Source: UBA1794 sp031552405
Lineage (GTDB): Bacteria > Bacteroidota > Bacteroidia > Bacteroidales > Bacteroidaceae
Length of the DNA: 64,000 nucleotides
Assembly: GCA_031552405.1 (NCBI GenBank)
Contig: JAVBMN010000026.1
Span: forward strand, 62,001-126,000
Direction: 5' to 3'
The notes below the pieces were generated by a model. That model was not told the DNA's origin. It saw nothing but the letters and a program-made list of their open reading frames with translations, and ran no database searches. Below are positions 1 through 7,864 of this stretch, piece by piece. Each line of letters opens with the position of its first letter. Within the stretch, counting starts at the first letter, position 1. Position numbers and translations under genes: made by a program.

Positions 1-488
1 GCATAGAGGAAGGCATGCTTCGGCATGGTCTGATGGAATGCGGTATCGAATACTGCAATCTGCGGCATCTTGGGGAATATCTTCGAGATGGCGTTCACCC
101 CCTTTAGGTTGGCGGGGTTGTGCAGAGGAGCCAAGTCATTGCACTCCACTACCATATCAATTACTTCCTGCGTAATGAGCATGGACTTGCTGAACTTCTC
201 GCCGCCATGTACCAGGCGGTGACCTACTGCATCTATTTCATCCAGAGAAGCAATGGCGCCAAACTCCTTGTCGGTCAGCGTCTGGAGTATAAATTCTACC
301 CCGGCAGTGTGTTCTTCGATGTAGCGCTCCAGGATTTTCTTTTCACCTGAAGGGAGCGTAATCTTCAGGAATGAGTCTTCCAGACCAATACGTTCAATGC
401 CGCCTTGTGCAAGCACTTCTTTGGAAGCCATCTCAAAAAGTTTGTACTTAATGGAGGAGCTTCCGCAATTCAATACCAAAATTTTCAT
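1..488 (-). CDS. ackA: Acetate kinase, N-terminal part (cut by window edge)
   Basis: Acetate kinase interconverts acetyl phosphate + ADP and acetate + ATP in the cytoplasm, the last step of acetate formation. About 162 codons are visible. The protein starts MKILVLNCGSSSIKYKLF, the ASKHA-fold phosphate-binding segment, and contains GHRLVHGGEKFS and FDTAFHQTMP, both typical of the family. The start at 488 is the obvious one, and the gene runs off the left edge. It lies 17 bp downstream of pta in the same orientation, so the two almost certainly form the usual pta-ackA acetate operon. Identification is very secure. Confidence 0.96.
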   Translation of the reverse strand, partial: MKILVLNCGSSSIKYKLFEMASKEVLAQGGIERIGLEDSFLKITLPSGEKKILERYIEEHTAGVEFILQTLTDKEFGAIASLDEIDAVGHRLVHGGEKFSKSMLITQEVIDMVVECNDLAPLHNPANLKGVNAISKIFPKMPQIAVFDTAFHQTMPKHAFLY

Positions 489-505
489 TACTATACTTAC
501 GGATT

Positions 506-1525
506 CTAATTCGTTCTTTTCTTAGCGGCGATGGCCTGGTTGGCGGTGATGGCGATCATGGCATACACATCTTCTACGGAGCAACCGCGAGAGAGGTCGT
601 TCACCGGACGAGCAATTCCCTGTAGGATGGGGCCAATGGCTTCGGCTTCACCCAGGCGTTGCACCAGTTTGTAGGCGATGTTTCCCACTTCCAGGTTGGG
701 GAAGATGAGAGTATCAGCATGTCCGGCAATTTTCGATCCGGGAGCCTTGGCAGCACCAATACGGGGTACCAGGGCGGCATCAGCCTGCAATTCGCCGTCT
801 ACCTCGATCAGCGGATCAATGGCACGGGCCTTGCTTACGGCAGCCACTACCTTATCCACAACTTCATGACTGGCAGAACCCTTGGTAGAGAAGCTCAAGA
901 GAGCTACCTTGGGATCTTCAAAGCCGGCCACTGCGCGAGCGGTACGGGCAGTGCATACGGCAATCTGGGCCAACTGATCGGCATCGGGTACGGGAGTCAC
1001 GGCTACGTCGCCTACTACAAGTACACCGTCACGGCCGTACTTAGGGGTTTTAGTAAGCAGCACAAGGGCTCCGGATACACAGGTGATACCGGGTTCTGTT
1101 TTGATAATCTGCAGGGCGGGGCGCAACACGTTTCCAGTGGTGTTACGTGCGCCGGCCAGTTGCCCGTCGGCATCGCCTGTTTTTATCATGAGGCAGCCAT
1201 AATACAGGGGGTCGGCAGCCTTTTCACGGGCTTGTTCCAGGCTCAGTCCTTTTGTTTTGCGGAGTTCATAAAGTAACTGTGCATATTCCTCTCTTCGGGG
1301 GCAAAGGGCGGGGTCTATGAGGGTAGCCTTGTCAATATTGGTCAATCCAAGTTTCCCGGCTTCCGCCATTATCGCTTCCTTGTTGCCAAGGATTATCAGT
1401 TGAGCCACGCCTTCGGCCAATATCCTGTCGGCTGCTCTCAAGGTGCGTTCCTCCGTTCCTTCGGGAAGGACGATACGCTGGGGGTTTGCTTTTGCCCGCT
1501 CTGCAATGTTACTTACGAAACACAT
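506..1525 (-). CDS. pta: Phosphate acetyltransferase
   Basis: This enzyme converts acetyl-CoA + phosphate to acetyl phosphate + CoA, feeding the adjacent acetate kinase. The 339-residue length is that of the short, single-domain Pta lacking the N-terminal regulatory domain of enterobacterial Pta. Family segments visible include NPQRIVLPEGTEERTLRAA near the N-terminus, ARNTTGNVLRPALQII, and the C-terminal GIARPVNDLSRGCSVEDV. A TAnnTTTG box on the minus strand at 1573-1566 lies about 40 bp upstream of the start and supports transcription of pta-ackA from here. Annotation is secure. Confidence 0.96.
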   Translation of the reverse strand: MCFVSNIAERAKANPQRIVLPEGTEERTLRAADRILAEGVAQLIILGNKEAIMAEAGKLGLTNIDKATLIDPALCPRREEYAQLLYELRKTKGLSLEQAREKAADPLYYGCLMIKTGDADGQLAGARNTTGNVLRPALQIIKTEPGITCVSGALVLLTKTPKYGRDGVLVVGDVAVTPVPDADQLAQIAVCTARTARAVAGFEDPKVALLSFSTKGSASHEVVDKVVAAVSKARAIDPLIEVDGELQADAALVPRIGAAKAPGSKIAGHADTLIFPNLEVGNIAYKLVQRLGEAEAIGPILQGIARPVNDLSRGCSVEDVYAMIAITANQAIAAKKRTN

Positions 1526-1565
1526 ATTTATATATCGTTAAAATTCTATTCCGCTTAATTTGATG

Positions 1566-1573
1566 CAAAAGTA
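1566..1573 (-). promoter_or_regulatory. -7 promoter box of pta-ackA
   Basis: Reading the minus strand, TACTTTTG matches the Bacteroidetes -7 consensus TAnnTTTG. Transcription would begin near 1559, leaving a leader of about 34 nt before pta. Confidence 0.6.
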
Positions 1574-1715
1574 GTCAAATTTGCAATATCCACATTGCAA
1601 ATTGAAGGTTTTTTTCGTCTGAGCCCTATTATTTCCCCTTTTCAGCGATATTAACAAAGGGCAGGGCGAAAAAAACTGTTTTCCAGGGTTTTCCTCACTC
1701 AGGCGAAGGGTCTCG

Positions 1716-1800
1716 AAACTTCAGGCCTGCGTTTGAAAAATCTCAGGCCTGAAGTCCTCAAATCTCAAGCCTGAGATTTATAAAACGCAGGCCTGAGATT
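1716..1800. repeat. Four-unit CAGGCCTG array at exactly 22-nt pitch
   Basis: Core CAGGCCTG (third copy CAAGCCTG) occurs at 1722, 1744, 1766 and 1788, exactly 22 bp apart. Each core is flanked by partly mirrored arms (for example AAATCT on the left and AGATTT on the right), so every unit is itself a near-palindrome of about 20 bp. The 22-nt pitch is not a multiple of three, which argues against coding. Related arrays lie at 19170-19220 and 50765-50837. The rest of the 498-bp gap 1526-2023 shows no gene; it also has the arms AACAGGAC (1902-1909) and GTCCTGTT (1969-1976) just upstream of the next promoter, which could be an operator. Confidence 0.85.
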
Positions 1801-1991
1801 AAATCACCAATAAACGCCTAGTTATAAGCCACATACAGCACACCTCACTGTAACAAGAGAGGATACGCCTGTTTGCACCCTTATTGCGAAAAAAGCACAC
1901 AAACAGGACTTTTTGCCACTCCCGTTCCACTTCTGGCAATGAAAAGCTGAATTTATAAGCTAATTTCCGTCCTGTTCAAAATAAAAAGCAA

Positions 1992-1999
1992 TACCTTTG
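1992..1999 (+). promoter_or_regulatory. -7 promoter box of the lrgA/lrgB-like operon
   Basis: TACCTTTG matches TAnnTTTG. It overlaps an upstream in-frame TTG at 1997, so translation must begin later, at the ATG at 2024. This box therefore decides the start of the first gene. Confidence 0.65.
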
Positions 2000-2023
2000 C
2001 ACTGCTTAAAAAGTGATTCGGAT

Positions 2024-2362
2024 ATGATACGGCAATGTATGATTCTGTTTGGCTGCCTGGCGTTGGGTGAACTCACCATTTACCTCACAGATGTCAAGCT
2101 TCCGGGCAGCATAATCGGGATGCTCCTGCTCACCCTGTTCCTGAAACTGGGGTGGGTAAAGCTGGAATGGGTACAGGGATTGTCCAACTTTCTGGTAGCC
2201 AATCTGGGGTTCTTTTTCGTGCCTCCCGGCGTAGCATTGATGTTGTACTACGATCTGATCCGGGCAGAATTCATTCCCATCATGGTGGCTACAATCGCCA
2301 GCACCATACTTGTATTGGTGGTAACCGGATGGGTGCACCAACTCACACGCAAGCTGAAATGA
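2024..2362 (+). CDS. LrgA/CidA family membrane protein
   Basis: A 112-residue membrane protein of the CidA/LrgA holin-like family. Hydrophobic segments include MILFGCLALGELTIYL, the family stretch LPGSIIGMLLLTLFL, LVANLGFFFVPPGVALML and a last helix near the C-terminus. Family members are linked to control of murein hydrolase export, or in some bacteria to pyruvate and glycolate transport; the substrate cannot be told here. The ATG at 2024 is chosen because the only earlier in-frame start (TTG 1997) lies in the promoter box. The stop overlaps the next gene's start (ATGA), so the LrgA- and LrgB-type partners are translationally coupled. Confidence 0.88.
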   Translation: MIRQCMILFGCLALGELTIYLTDVKLPGSIIGMLLLTLFLKLGWVKLEWVQGLSNFLVANLGFFFVPPGVALMLYYDLIRAEFIPIMVATIASTILVLVVTGWVHQLTRKLK

Positions 2363-3054
2363 GTTTCCTGGACAATCAATTCTTTCTGCTGGCCATCACC
2401 TTTGCCTTCTATTTCCTGGCCGGTTACCTGCAGAAGCGCACCGGATGGATCCTGCTGAACCCCATCCTGCTCACCATCGCCATACTCATCCTCTTTCTGA
2501 AGATGACGGGAGTAACTTATGAAAGCTATAAAGAAGGAAGCGCCCCTATCAAATTTTGGCTGAAGCCCGCCGTGGTAGCACTCGGCGTACCGCTATACCT
2601 GCAACTGGAAGCTATAAAGAAACAACTCCTCCCCATCCTGCTCTCGCAGCTGGCTGGGTGTTTCATCGGGGTCCTCTCCGTAGTGCTCATCGCCAAGGTG
2701 CTGGGCGCTTCGCAGGAAGTGATCCTATCCCTGGCCTCCAAATCCGTGACCACCCCCATCGCTATGGAAATTACAAAGGTAGTGGGAGGCATCCCCTCGC
2801 TCACCTCGGCCGTGGTGGTGTGTGTAGGATTGTTCGGGGCCGTATTTGGATTTAAGATACTTCAGATCTTCCAGGTGGCAAGCCCCATCGCCCAAGGGCT
2901 ATCCATGGGCACAGCCTCACATGCAGTGGGCACCTCTACCGCCATGAGCATCAGTGGAAAATATGGAGCGTATGCAGGATTGGGGCTTATCCTCAACGGT
3001 ATCTTTACCGCACTGTTTACACCCACCATCCTCGAATTACTAGGAATACTCTAA
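2359..3054 (+). CDS. LrgB/CidB family membrane protein
   Basis: A 231-residue polytopic protein of the LrgB/CidB family, the usual partner of the preceding gene. Family segments include LLNPILLTIAILI near the N-terminus, FWLKPAVVALGVPLYLQ, the stretch SVTTPIAMEITKVVGGIPSL and the glycine/serine-rich MGTASHAVGTSTAM near the C-terminus. The open frame extends further upstream, but the start at 2359 gives a natural membrane N-terminus and a 4-bp ATGA overlap with the upstream gene. The pair probably makes one membrane complex. Its physiological role in Bacteroidales is not established. Confidence 0.92.
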   Translation: MSFLDNQFFLLAITFAFYFLAGYLQKRTGWILLNPILLTIAILILFLKMTGVTYESYKEGSAPIKFWLKPAVVALGVPLYLQLEAIKKQLLPILLSQLAGCFIGVLSVVLIAKVLGASQEVILSLASKSVTTPIAMEITKVVGGIPSLTSAVVVCVGLFGAVFGFKILQIFQVASPIAQGLSMGTASHAVGTSTAMSISGKYGAYAGLGLILNGIFTALFTPTILELLGIL

Positions 3055-3067
3055 CACCTTACACCTA

Positions 3068-3964
3068 ATGTATCTTCATTATAAGCCCCTCACACTGGCC
3101 GATCAGGAAGCCATCAGCGCCATCACTCTCAAAAGCGATAACCAAGATTGCGACTACTCCTTTTCCAACCTTTACAGTTGGCATTTCCTGTACGACCCGC
3201 TATTCTGTATCATAGATGATATCCTCGTTCTGAAATACAACATGGAGGGCCAACCTCATTACATGATGCCCATGGGTGAAGGCAACCTGCTCCCCATCCT
3301 GCAAGCCATGATAGATGAATGCCACGCCGAGGGACACCCCTTCGTCATGGACAGCATCAGCGAGAAGAATGCAGCCCTGCTTGAAAAACTGATGCCCGGC
3401 AGGTTCGATATATCCACCGACCGGGATTACTGCGATTACATCTACCTGCGTAGCGACCTGAGCCAACTGAAAGGGAAACGTTACCAGCCCAAGCGAAACC
3501 ACATCAACCAGTTTATGAACGCCTACCCCCACTGGAGCTACACCCCCATCACTCCCGACCGCATCAACGAATGCCTGGAGATGGAACGCAGATGGTGCAT
3601 CGCCAACGACTGCGAAGACCACGAAGGACTGGGTGAAGAGCGGCAAGCCATCGTACACGCCCTGATGCACATTGATGAACTGGGCCTCACAGGAGGTATC
3701 CTGTTTGTAGAGGGGAAAATTGTGGGCTTTACCTTCGGCATGCCTATCAATGGAGATACCTTTGGCGTACAAGTGGAAAAGGCCGATTCAAGCATCAAAG
3801 GAGCGTATGCGGTCATCAATCAGCAGTTTGCCAGCCATCTGCCGGAGCGCTACACCTACGTGAACCGCGAAGAAGACCTCGGTATAGAAGGCCTACGCAA
3901 AGCCAAACTGTCCTACCAGCCCACACAGCTCCTTCCTAAATATTCGGCCACCTTGAAAGAATAA
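3068..3964 (+). CDS. DUF2156 / LPG-synthase C-terminal-like GNAT protein
   Basis: This 298-residue protein resembles stand-alone DUF2156 proteins, related to the C-terminal aminoacyl-transferase domain of phosphatidylglycerol lysyltransferase (a double GNAT fold). Supporting segments are the N-terminal DCDYSFSNLYSW, the central YQPKRNHINQFMNAYP, and the C-terminal YTYVNREEDLGIEGLRKAK, all characteristic of this group. There are no membrane helices, so it is probably cytoplasmic. It starts 13 bp after the LrgB-like gene and is likely co-transcribed. The substrate is unknown; aminoacyl transfer to a lipid or small molecule is only an inference from the family. Confidence 0.82.
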   Translation: MYLHYKPLTLADQEAISAITLKSDNQDCDYSFSNLYSWHFLYDPLFCIIDDILVLKYNMEGQPHYMMPMGEGNLLPILQAMIDECHAEGHPFVMDSISEKNAALLEKLMPGRFDISTDRDYCDYIYLRSDLSQLKGKRYQPKRNHINQFMNAYPHWSYTPITPDRINECLEMERRWCIANDCEDHEGLGEERQAIVHALMHIDELGLTGGILFVEGKIVGFTFGMPINGDTFGVQVEKADSSIKGAYAVINQQFASHLPERYTYVNREEDLGIEGLRKAKLSYQPTQLLPKYSATLKE

Positions 3965-4024
3965 ACAAACATTCCCGCATGAACGTTCATAAATAATACT
4001 CTGTGATCCACCCGTAGAAAAGCA

Positions 4025-5161
4025 ATGATAACGCTCACCGAATTACAAACCCGCCGCCTGTACAGCCTCTGCTTTGAGGATGACGAAGCGTTTACTGAGG
4101 CCTATTTCAGGCACCTCAGTCTGCCGCGACATACCATGATAATCCGGCAGGGAAGCGAGGTAGTCAGCGCTCTTCAGATCGTACCCACGGAAATACGCTT
4201 GAGCAACCACGCCCCGGAAGGAATTCCTTCCGGCTACCTGTCTGGTATATGTACACGTCCGGATCACCGGGGGAAGGGCCTCATGCACAACCTGTTAAAG
4301 AACACCTTCAGGCGTCTTTATAAGATGCAACAAGGATTTGCCACCTTAATACCAGCCAGTGAGAGTTTGTTTGATTTGTATGCCCGATCGGGCTTTACGC
4401 CATGCTTCGACCATTCCGTGAAGGAACTACAGCTTCCCGACTTGCCTTCGCGCCGGATCAGGCCCCTCTCCCTCCCTGAAGCTCCCCGATGGAGAAGAGA
4501 AACAGAAGACAACCTCCCGCAGAAGCTACACTACACCCTGTGCCGGAAAGAGCACATCATGTACCCGCTACACTACCTGCAAGAGCGGAGGGATTACCAC
4601 GGTTACCAATCCGTATTCGGCAACTTCTGGCAACTGGTACAAGAAGATATGCACCTGTATGGCGGAGAAATGTGGCTCGTTACCACCCCGGAGAATATAC
4701 TGGTAGGAGTGGCCATCTGCTACCCGCAGGAGGATCATCTGTACATCCCTGCCCTTACGGCCGACAACGACCGGATATCCCGCGCTATAACCCGCCGGCT
4801 CAGCGCCCACTATCATCAGCCTCTACTGCGCATCGACACAGAACCTGATGCAGAAACCGGCATACTCCCCCTCGGCATGGCTCGTGTGATACATGCAAGA
4901 CGCGCACTTCAGGAGTACGCCCGTTTGCATCCCGAGGTTCACACCTCTTTCACCCTCACCGATCCTCTCATCCCCGAGAACAATCGCACCTTCATCCTTC
5001 AGGGTAAAGGCAGGCTATCCTACCTGCTCAAACCTTCCACCACCGTCACTATTGAAGAACTCACCCGCGCCCTTCTAGGCTATCACCCGGAACAACTTCC
5101 CCCACCTCTACAGTGCTTCCCCGAAGGAATGCCCTATATGCATTTGATGTTAAACAAATAG
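4025..5161 (+). CDS. GNAT family N-acetyltransferase (Eis-like layout)
   Basis: A 378-residue acetyltransferase. The acetyl-CoA binding loop is visible at about residues 76-90 as ICTRPDHRGKGLMHNLLK, followed by a segment typical of GNAT helix and strand elements (LIPASESLFDLYARSGF). The long C-terminal half resembles the second GNAT-like and sterol-carrier-like parts of Eis-type proteins, but that assignment is weaker. It follows the DUF2156 gene by 60 bp in the same direction and ends just before a terminator-like hairpin at 5166-5193. The acceptor substrate is not predictable. Confidence 0.8.
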   Translation: MITLTELQTRRLYSLCFEDDEAFTEAYFRHLSLPRHTMIIRQGSEVVSALQIVPTEIRLSNHAPEGIPSGYLSGICTRPDHRGKGLMHNLLKNTFRRLYKMQQGFATLIPASESLFDLYARSGFTPCFDHSVKELQLPDLPSRRIRPLSLPEAPRWRRETEDNLPQKLHYTLCRKEHIMYPLHYLQERRDYHGYQSVFGNFWQLVQEDMHLYGGEMWLVTTPENILVGVAICYPQEDHLYIPALTADNDRISRAITRRLSAHYHQPLLRIDTEPDAETGILPLGMARVIHARRALQEYARLHPEVHTSFTLTDPLIPENNRTFILQGKGRLSYLLKPSTTVTIEELTRALLGYHPEQLPPPLQCFPEGMPYMHLMLNK

Positions 5162-5165
5162 AACA

Positions 5166-5193
5166 CCTTTTTCTCTTCCCGAAAGAGAAAAGG
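5166..5193 (+). terminator. Hairpin ending the 2024-5161 operon
   Basis: Twelve-base arm CCTTTTTCTCTT (5166-5177) pairs with AAGAGAAAAGG (5183-5193), with a one-base slip, around a short loop. An A/T-rich stretch follows. It sits directly after the stop codon at 5161. Confidence 0.6.
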
Positions 5194-5256
5194 CACTATT
5201 TTATGCGTTATAAGTATAAAGAACGCAATATACACACAAAAAACCATAGGAAAGAT

Positions 5257-5497
5257 CACCTCTTTGTCAGAGGTTCAAAGGATTGTTTAAACGAGTTTAT
5301 CCTACTGATAATTAGCGTGTTGTCGCCTTTTAATTATGGGATATTGTATTGGGGAACGCTATTATTATCCGGTAAATAGTGTTTGTGTATGTTTGTGAAT
5401 GTAAATAAAAAAAGTTGTATAACGCTTGTTCTTAATAAAATAAGTGCTATATTTGCAACGTGTTCTTAGATTGTATTCCACCTCTGACAAAGAGGTG
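5257..5497. repeat. 18-bp inverted pair, each copy a hairpin
   Basis: CACCTCTTTGTCAGAGGT at 5257-5274 is the exact reverse complement of 5480-5497. Each copy also folds on itself (ACCTCT/AGAGGT stem), and the two loops (TTGTC and GACAA) are complementary. The copies flank the promoter at 5426-5455; the second lies inside the predicted transcript. Nothing coding is seen in 5162-5420. Confidence 0.8.
5426..5455 (+). promoter_or_regulatory. Promoter of the candidate non-coding RNA
   Basis: TTG at 5426-5428 and TATATTTG at 5448-5455 are separated by 19 bp, a good match to the Bacteroidetes -33/-7 arrangement (TTG, 19-21 bp, TAnnTTTG). Transcription would start near 5462. A second weaker box, TATGTTTG, is at 5388-5395. 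Confidence 0.65.
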
Positions 5498-5862
5498 GAG
5501 TGAATCTGTATCGGGAATACAAATATATCATACATCACCTATTACAAAGAAGAGTAGCAATCGAGATCTCTTTAACACTAGTTAAGTGAATTAAATTAAG
5601 GTACAGAACAAGAAAGCGGGATTCCCTACCGATTCGTTCTCCTACCAAAGATAAAAAGTGAAAAAGAATAAAGAAAATATTTATTTGCCACTCTCCCAAT
5701 AAAAGAAATATATTATAACACGTAGTAATACACTAACTTCATCAAAATCTACCTTTCAAAAAAGATGAAGAAATGCGAAAAGGTTGCATTGAATAATGCA
5801 TAGGGAAGTTAAGCCTTTTCGTCACCCAGAGAAACCTTAGCCGTGAGGCTGGGGTTTTTTTA
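5462..5862 (+). ncRNA. Candidate structured non-coding RNA (~400 nt)
   Basis: The region has a strong promoter at its left, an intrinsic terminator at its right (5833-5857), and no convincing open frame; the longest likely start, at 5765, gives only 12 codons. Several helices are visible: outer arms GTATTCC (5473-5479) and GGAATAC (5514-5520) enclosing CCACCTCT/AGAGGTGG (5478-5498), with slight overlap so only one nesting can be complete; a weaker GAAC/GTTC helix (5606-5639); and GAAAAGG (5777-5783)/CCTTTTC (5814-5820) enclosing TGCATT/AATGCA (5785-5800). I see none of the signature segments of tmRNA, RNase P RNA or SRP RNA. A 6S-type RNA is possible but not shown. It could also be two shorter RNAs. 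Confidence 0.5.
5833..5861 (+). terminator. Intrinsic terminator of the candidate RNA
   Basis: AACCTTAGCC (5833-5842) pairs with GGCTGGGGTT (5847-5856), with G-U pairs in the middle, around a GTGA loop. A run of T follows immediately. The opposite strand has only a weak tail, so it mainly serves plus-strand transcription. Confidence 0.75.
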
Positions 5863-5995
5863 TCAGAACCCCCAATCCACAAGCAAGGGTAAAAACGATA
5901 GTACGGCTCACCAGATAATTGTGGATCAACGGATCTTCCCGGTGGATGTCTTCCAGGTTTGAGGCCGGATTATATTCTTCCAGGATCTTATCCCT
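5837..5995 (-). other. Open frame without start codon after the patatin gene; contains repeat fragment
   Basis: Directly after the patatin stop (5988-5990), a frame one base ahead stays open for about 50 codons, to a stop at 5837-5839. It would encode an acidic stretch and a hydrophobic segment TIVFTLACGLGVLI. It has no ATG, and its last codons lie in the terminator hairpin at 5833-5857. Part of it (5931-5955) matches, with a few mismatches, the repeat at 50473-50500. It is either a frameshifted tail of the patatin protein or chance coding in a repeat fragment; I cannot decide. Confidence 0.3.
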
Positions 5996-7598
5996 TCAGT
6001 TCGCGCACCATCCAATAAGGATCTTTGCAGAAGTGTAGCCAGTCTTCCTTAATCTGAGTTTCGCAAGCCACGAGGCGTTGGTGTTCCTTATTTGTATTGG
6101 AGGCATCCTTCTTCAGCTTTTGAATATACTCCAGCAGGTTCCAACACACGGTATACTGTCCACAGGCCAATACAGCATCCAACATCCGACTGCCTTCCTC
6201 CCCCTCCTTGAACCAGAGGGTGGTAGGCATGGAAGCCGCCAGGGCCGAAGTCTCCCCAATGGCGGGGGAGGGCTTCATGTATTCGGGTAGCCGGCCGGAA
6301 GCCAGCTTGTCCGCCATAGTCTTCTCGCCTGGTCGAAGCTCGTAAATGGCATTTGTTATGCGTCGGTTCTTCCATTCTTCATGGTCATAGATGGATCGGA
6401 AGTTCAGCCGACGGATGTGCTTCATAAACACGCTTCCGGTAAGCTTCATTACAGACATCACACGGTTTTTGAGGAAGGATTCAAACACGAGCAGCTTGAC
6501 GTGCGACAGTTTTTTCAACTTCCGGGTATCTATCAAATCCACATCCCGCAACGCTTTGTGAAAAGCTGCAATCAGCAGACACACCAATGCGGAGAGGGTC
6601 AACACCACAGTGGATAACACCGCCGTGAGCATGGACGAGCAAAGAATACCACCCACCAGGGCTGCCACCGAAAAAGCACACGCACCAATGGCATACATAC
6701 GCACATGGCACAAGGTAAGCTTCCTCCATCCTTTTTCCGGCTCCTGCACGCTGGCAGTGAATTTCTCCATGTAGGGACTGGACACATCGGATACGATAAT
6801 TAGATCCAACACGCAATCTTTACAATCCGGATCATTCAGCTTCATCCGTTCCTCGGCCAAAAGCAAGGGTTCAATGCCTTGGTTGTCTACAATTCCGCCA
6901 TCCATCAATCCGATGGGGAACTTACTATCCTGCATATAATTACGAATCTCATTTAGTTCCGGGAGCACAAAATCCTGCGGGAAGTTAATCGGCTCAAAAC
7001 CACCCGGGAAGCAGGACGATGCGGCCAATATATCCGCCATGCGAACATGGCGTGCTATCTCCTCCGGCAGATTGTTGTAGTAATTACCTATCAACCCCTT
7101 CCCAGGGGCACCCTTGGGGGTAGACCGAATTTGTTCAGACACCTGAAAACGAAATTGAAGTCCAGTGGTAAACTCCGTAGCATTGAACGAGATATGTTTC
7201 AAATGAATTGGCTTGTCCCCATCGAGTAACAACCCGAATTTTTCCCGATGAAAAAGGAAAACATCATACAAGTCGGCAAATGAATTTATAAGACTCTTCA
7301 CCCGTTTTTTGTTCCAGTCTTTATCCGAACTCAGGTGCCGGATACTATCTGTGATAAGGTCGGCATTCAGAAAAAAAGCATAAAGCGCCCGAAAGACCTC
7401 TTCCACCGTTTCGCCCCTTTTTAGGCCCACTGCATAACGCGCACCGGTAATGGTACCTCCGGAAACGGTAGATAAAGCCACTACATGTCGCAACAAAGGC
7501 CCGTCGTCCATACGAACCTCACTCAGATAAGTTAATGTACCCAGATTGAAAGCAGAGGCTCTGTACCCGCCTCCCGAGAATGCAAGTGCTATTTTCAT
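5988..7598 (-). CDS. Patatin-like phospholipase with membrane segment
   Basis: A 536-residue patatin-family lipid acyl hydrolase. The oxyanion-hole segment SGGGYRAS is at residues 8-15, the nucleophile region STVSGG at 43-48 (Ser46 the best candidate), and the second dyad residue is Asp233 in LMDGGIVDNQG. PGGFEPINF near 198-206 is also typical. A strongly hydrophobic stretch at about 303-346 predicts one or two membrane helices, separating the catalytic domain from a C-terminal part of unknown function. No signal peptide is seen, so the catalytic domain probably faces the cytoplasm. The gene stands alone. The substrate (phospholipid or other acyl ester) is not shown. A possible extra C-terminal frame follows the stop. 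Confidence 0.88.
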   Translation of the reverse strand: MKIALAFSGGGYRASAFNLGTLTYLSEVRMDDGPLLRHVVALSTVSGGTITGARYAVGLKRGETVEEVFRALYAFFLNADLITDSIRHLSSDKDWNKKRVKSLINSFADLYDVFLFHREKFGLLLDGDKPIHLKHISFNATEFTTGLQFRFQVSEQIRSTPKGAPGKGLIGNYYNNLPEEIARHVRMADILAASSCFPGGFEPINFPQDFVLPELNEIRNYMQDSKFPIGLMDGGIVDNQGIEPLLLAEERMKLNDPDCKDCVLDLIIVSDVSSPYMEKFTASVQEPEKGWRKLTLCHVRMYAIGACAFSVAALVGGILCSSMLTAVLSTVVLTLSALVCLLIAAFHKALRDVDLIDTRKLKKLSHVKLLVFESFLKNRVMSVMKLTGSVFMKHIRRLNFRSIYDHEEWKNRRITNAIYELRPGEKTMADKLASGRLPEYMKPSPAIGETSALAASMPTTLWFKEGEEGSRMLDAVLACGQYTVCWNLLEYIQKLKKDASNTNKEHQRLVACETQIKEDWLHFCKDPYWMVRELKG

Positions 7599-7743
7599 CG
7601 GATTTTCCTGTTAATGGTTGTTTCTATAAAATGTTTTAATAACGGCTGCAATATATAAAGATAAAATCACAGTGCGCAAGAAGCGTCCTCTGTTTTATGC
7701 TTTTTACATGTTCATACCGTTAATTTTATACAACACACAAAAG

Positions 7744-7804
7744 CATTCCACCTTCCACTAATCCCTTCACCTTTTGTACAAGAGGGTTTCGAAGTGGAAG
7801 AATG
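7744..7804. repeat. Long imperfect hairpin between patatin and lipoprotein genes
   Basis: CATTC...TTCCACT (7744-7759) is matched by AAGTGGAAGAATG (7792-7804) with an inner AGGG/CCCT pairing. No gene is seen in 7599-7864. Its function is unknown; it could be a terminator or a small mobile remnant. Confidence 0.45.
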
Positions 7805-7820
7805 TTTCAAAACACAGAAA

Positions 7821-7841
7821 GCCGGAGCTTGGTACTCCGGC
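7821..7841 (-). terminator. Terminator of the 7865-8215 lipoprotein gene
   Basis: GCCGGAG (7821-7827) and CTCCGGC (7835-7841) form a compact GC-rich stem. On the minus strand it follows the stop at 7865 and is followed by a T-rich tract. Confidence 0.65.
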
Positions 7842-7864
7842 CTTCTTGTTAAATCACAACAATA

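Noticed and set aside
1716..1800. CRISPR array
   Set aside because: The repeats are only about 8 bp of fixed core at a 22-nt pitch, without proper spacers, and there are no cas genes in the window. The same applies to 35384-35465.
1997..2362. Longer LrgA-like protein from the TTG at 1997
   Set aside because: The TTG is inside the promoter box TACCTTTG (1992-1999), so it would not be in the mRNA.
5765..5803. 12-codon peptide in the candidate RNA
   Set aside because: Too short to judge, and it lies exactly in a stable hairpin (5777-5820), which suggests structure, not translation.
5462..5862. tmRNA or RNase P RNA
   Set aside because: The characteristic tRNA-like ends and tag frame of tmRNA, and the GAGGAAAGTCC-type core of RNase P RNA, are not seen.
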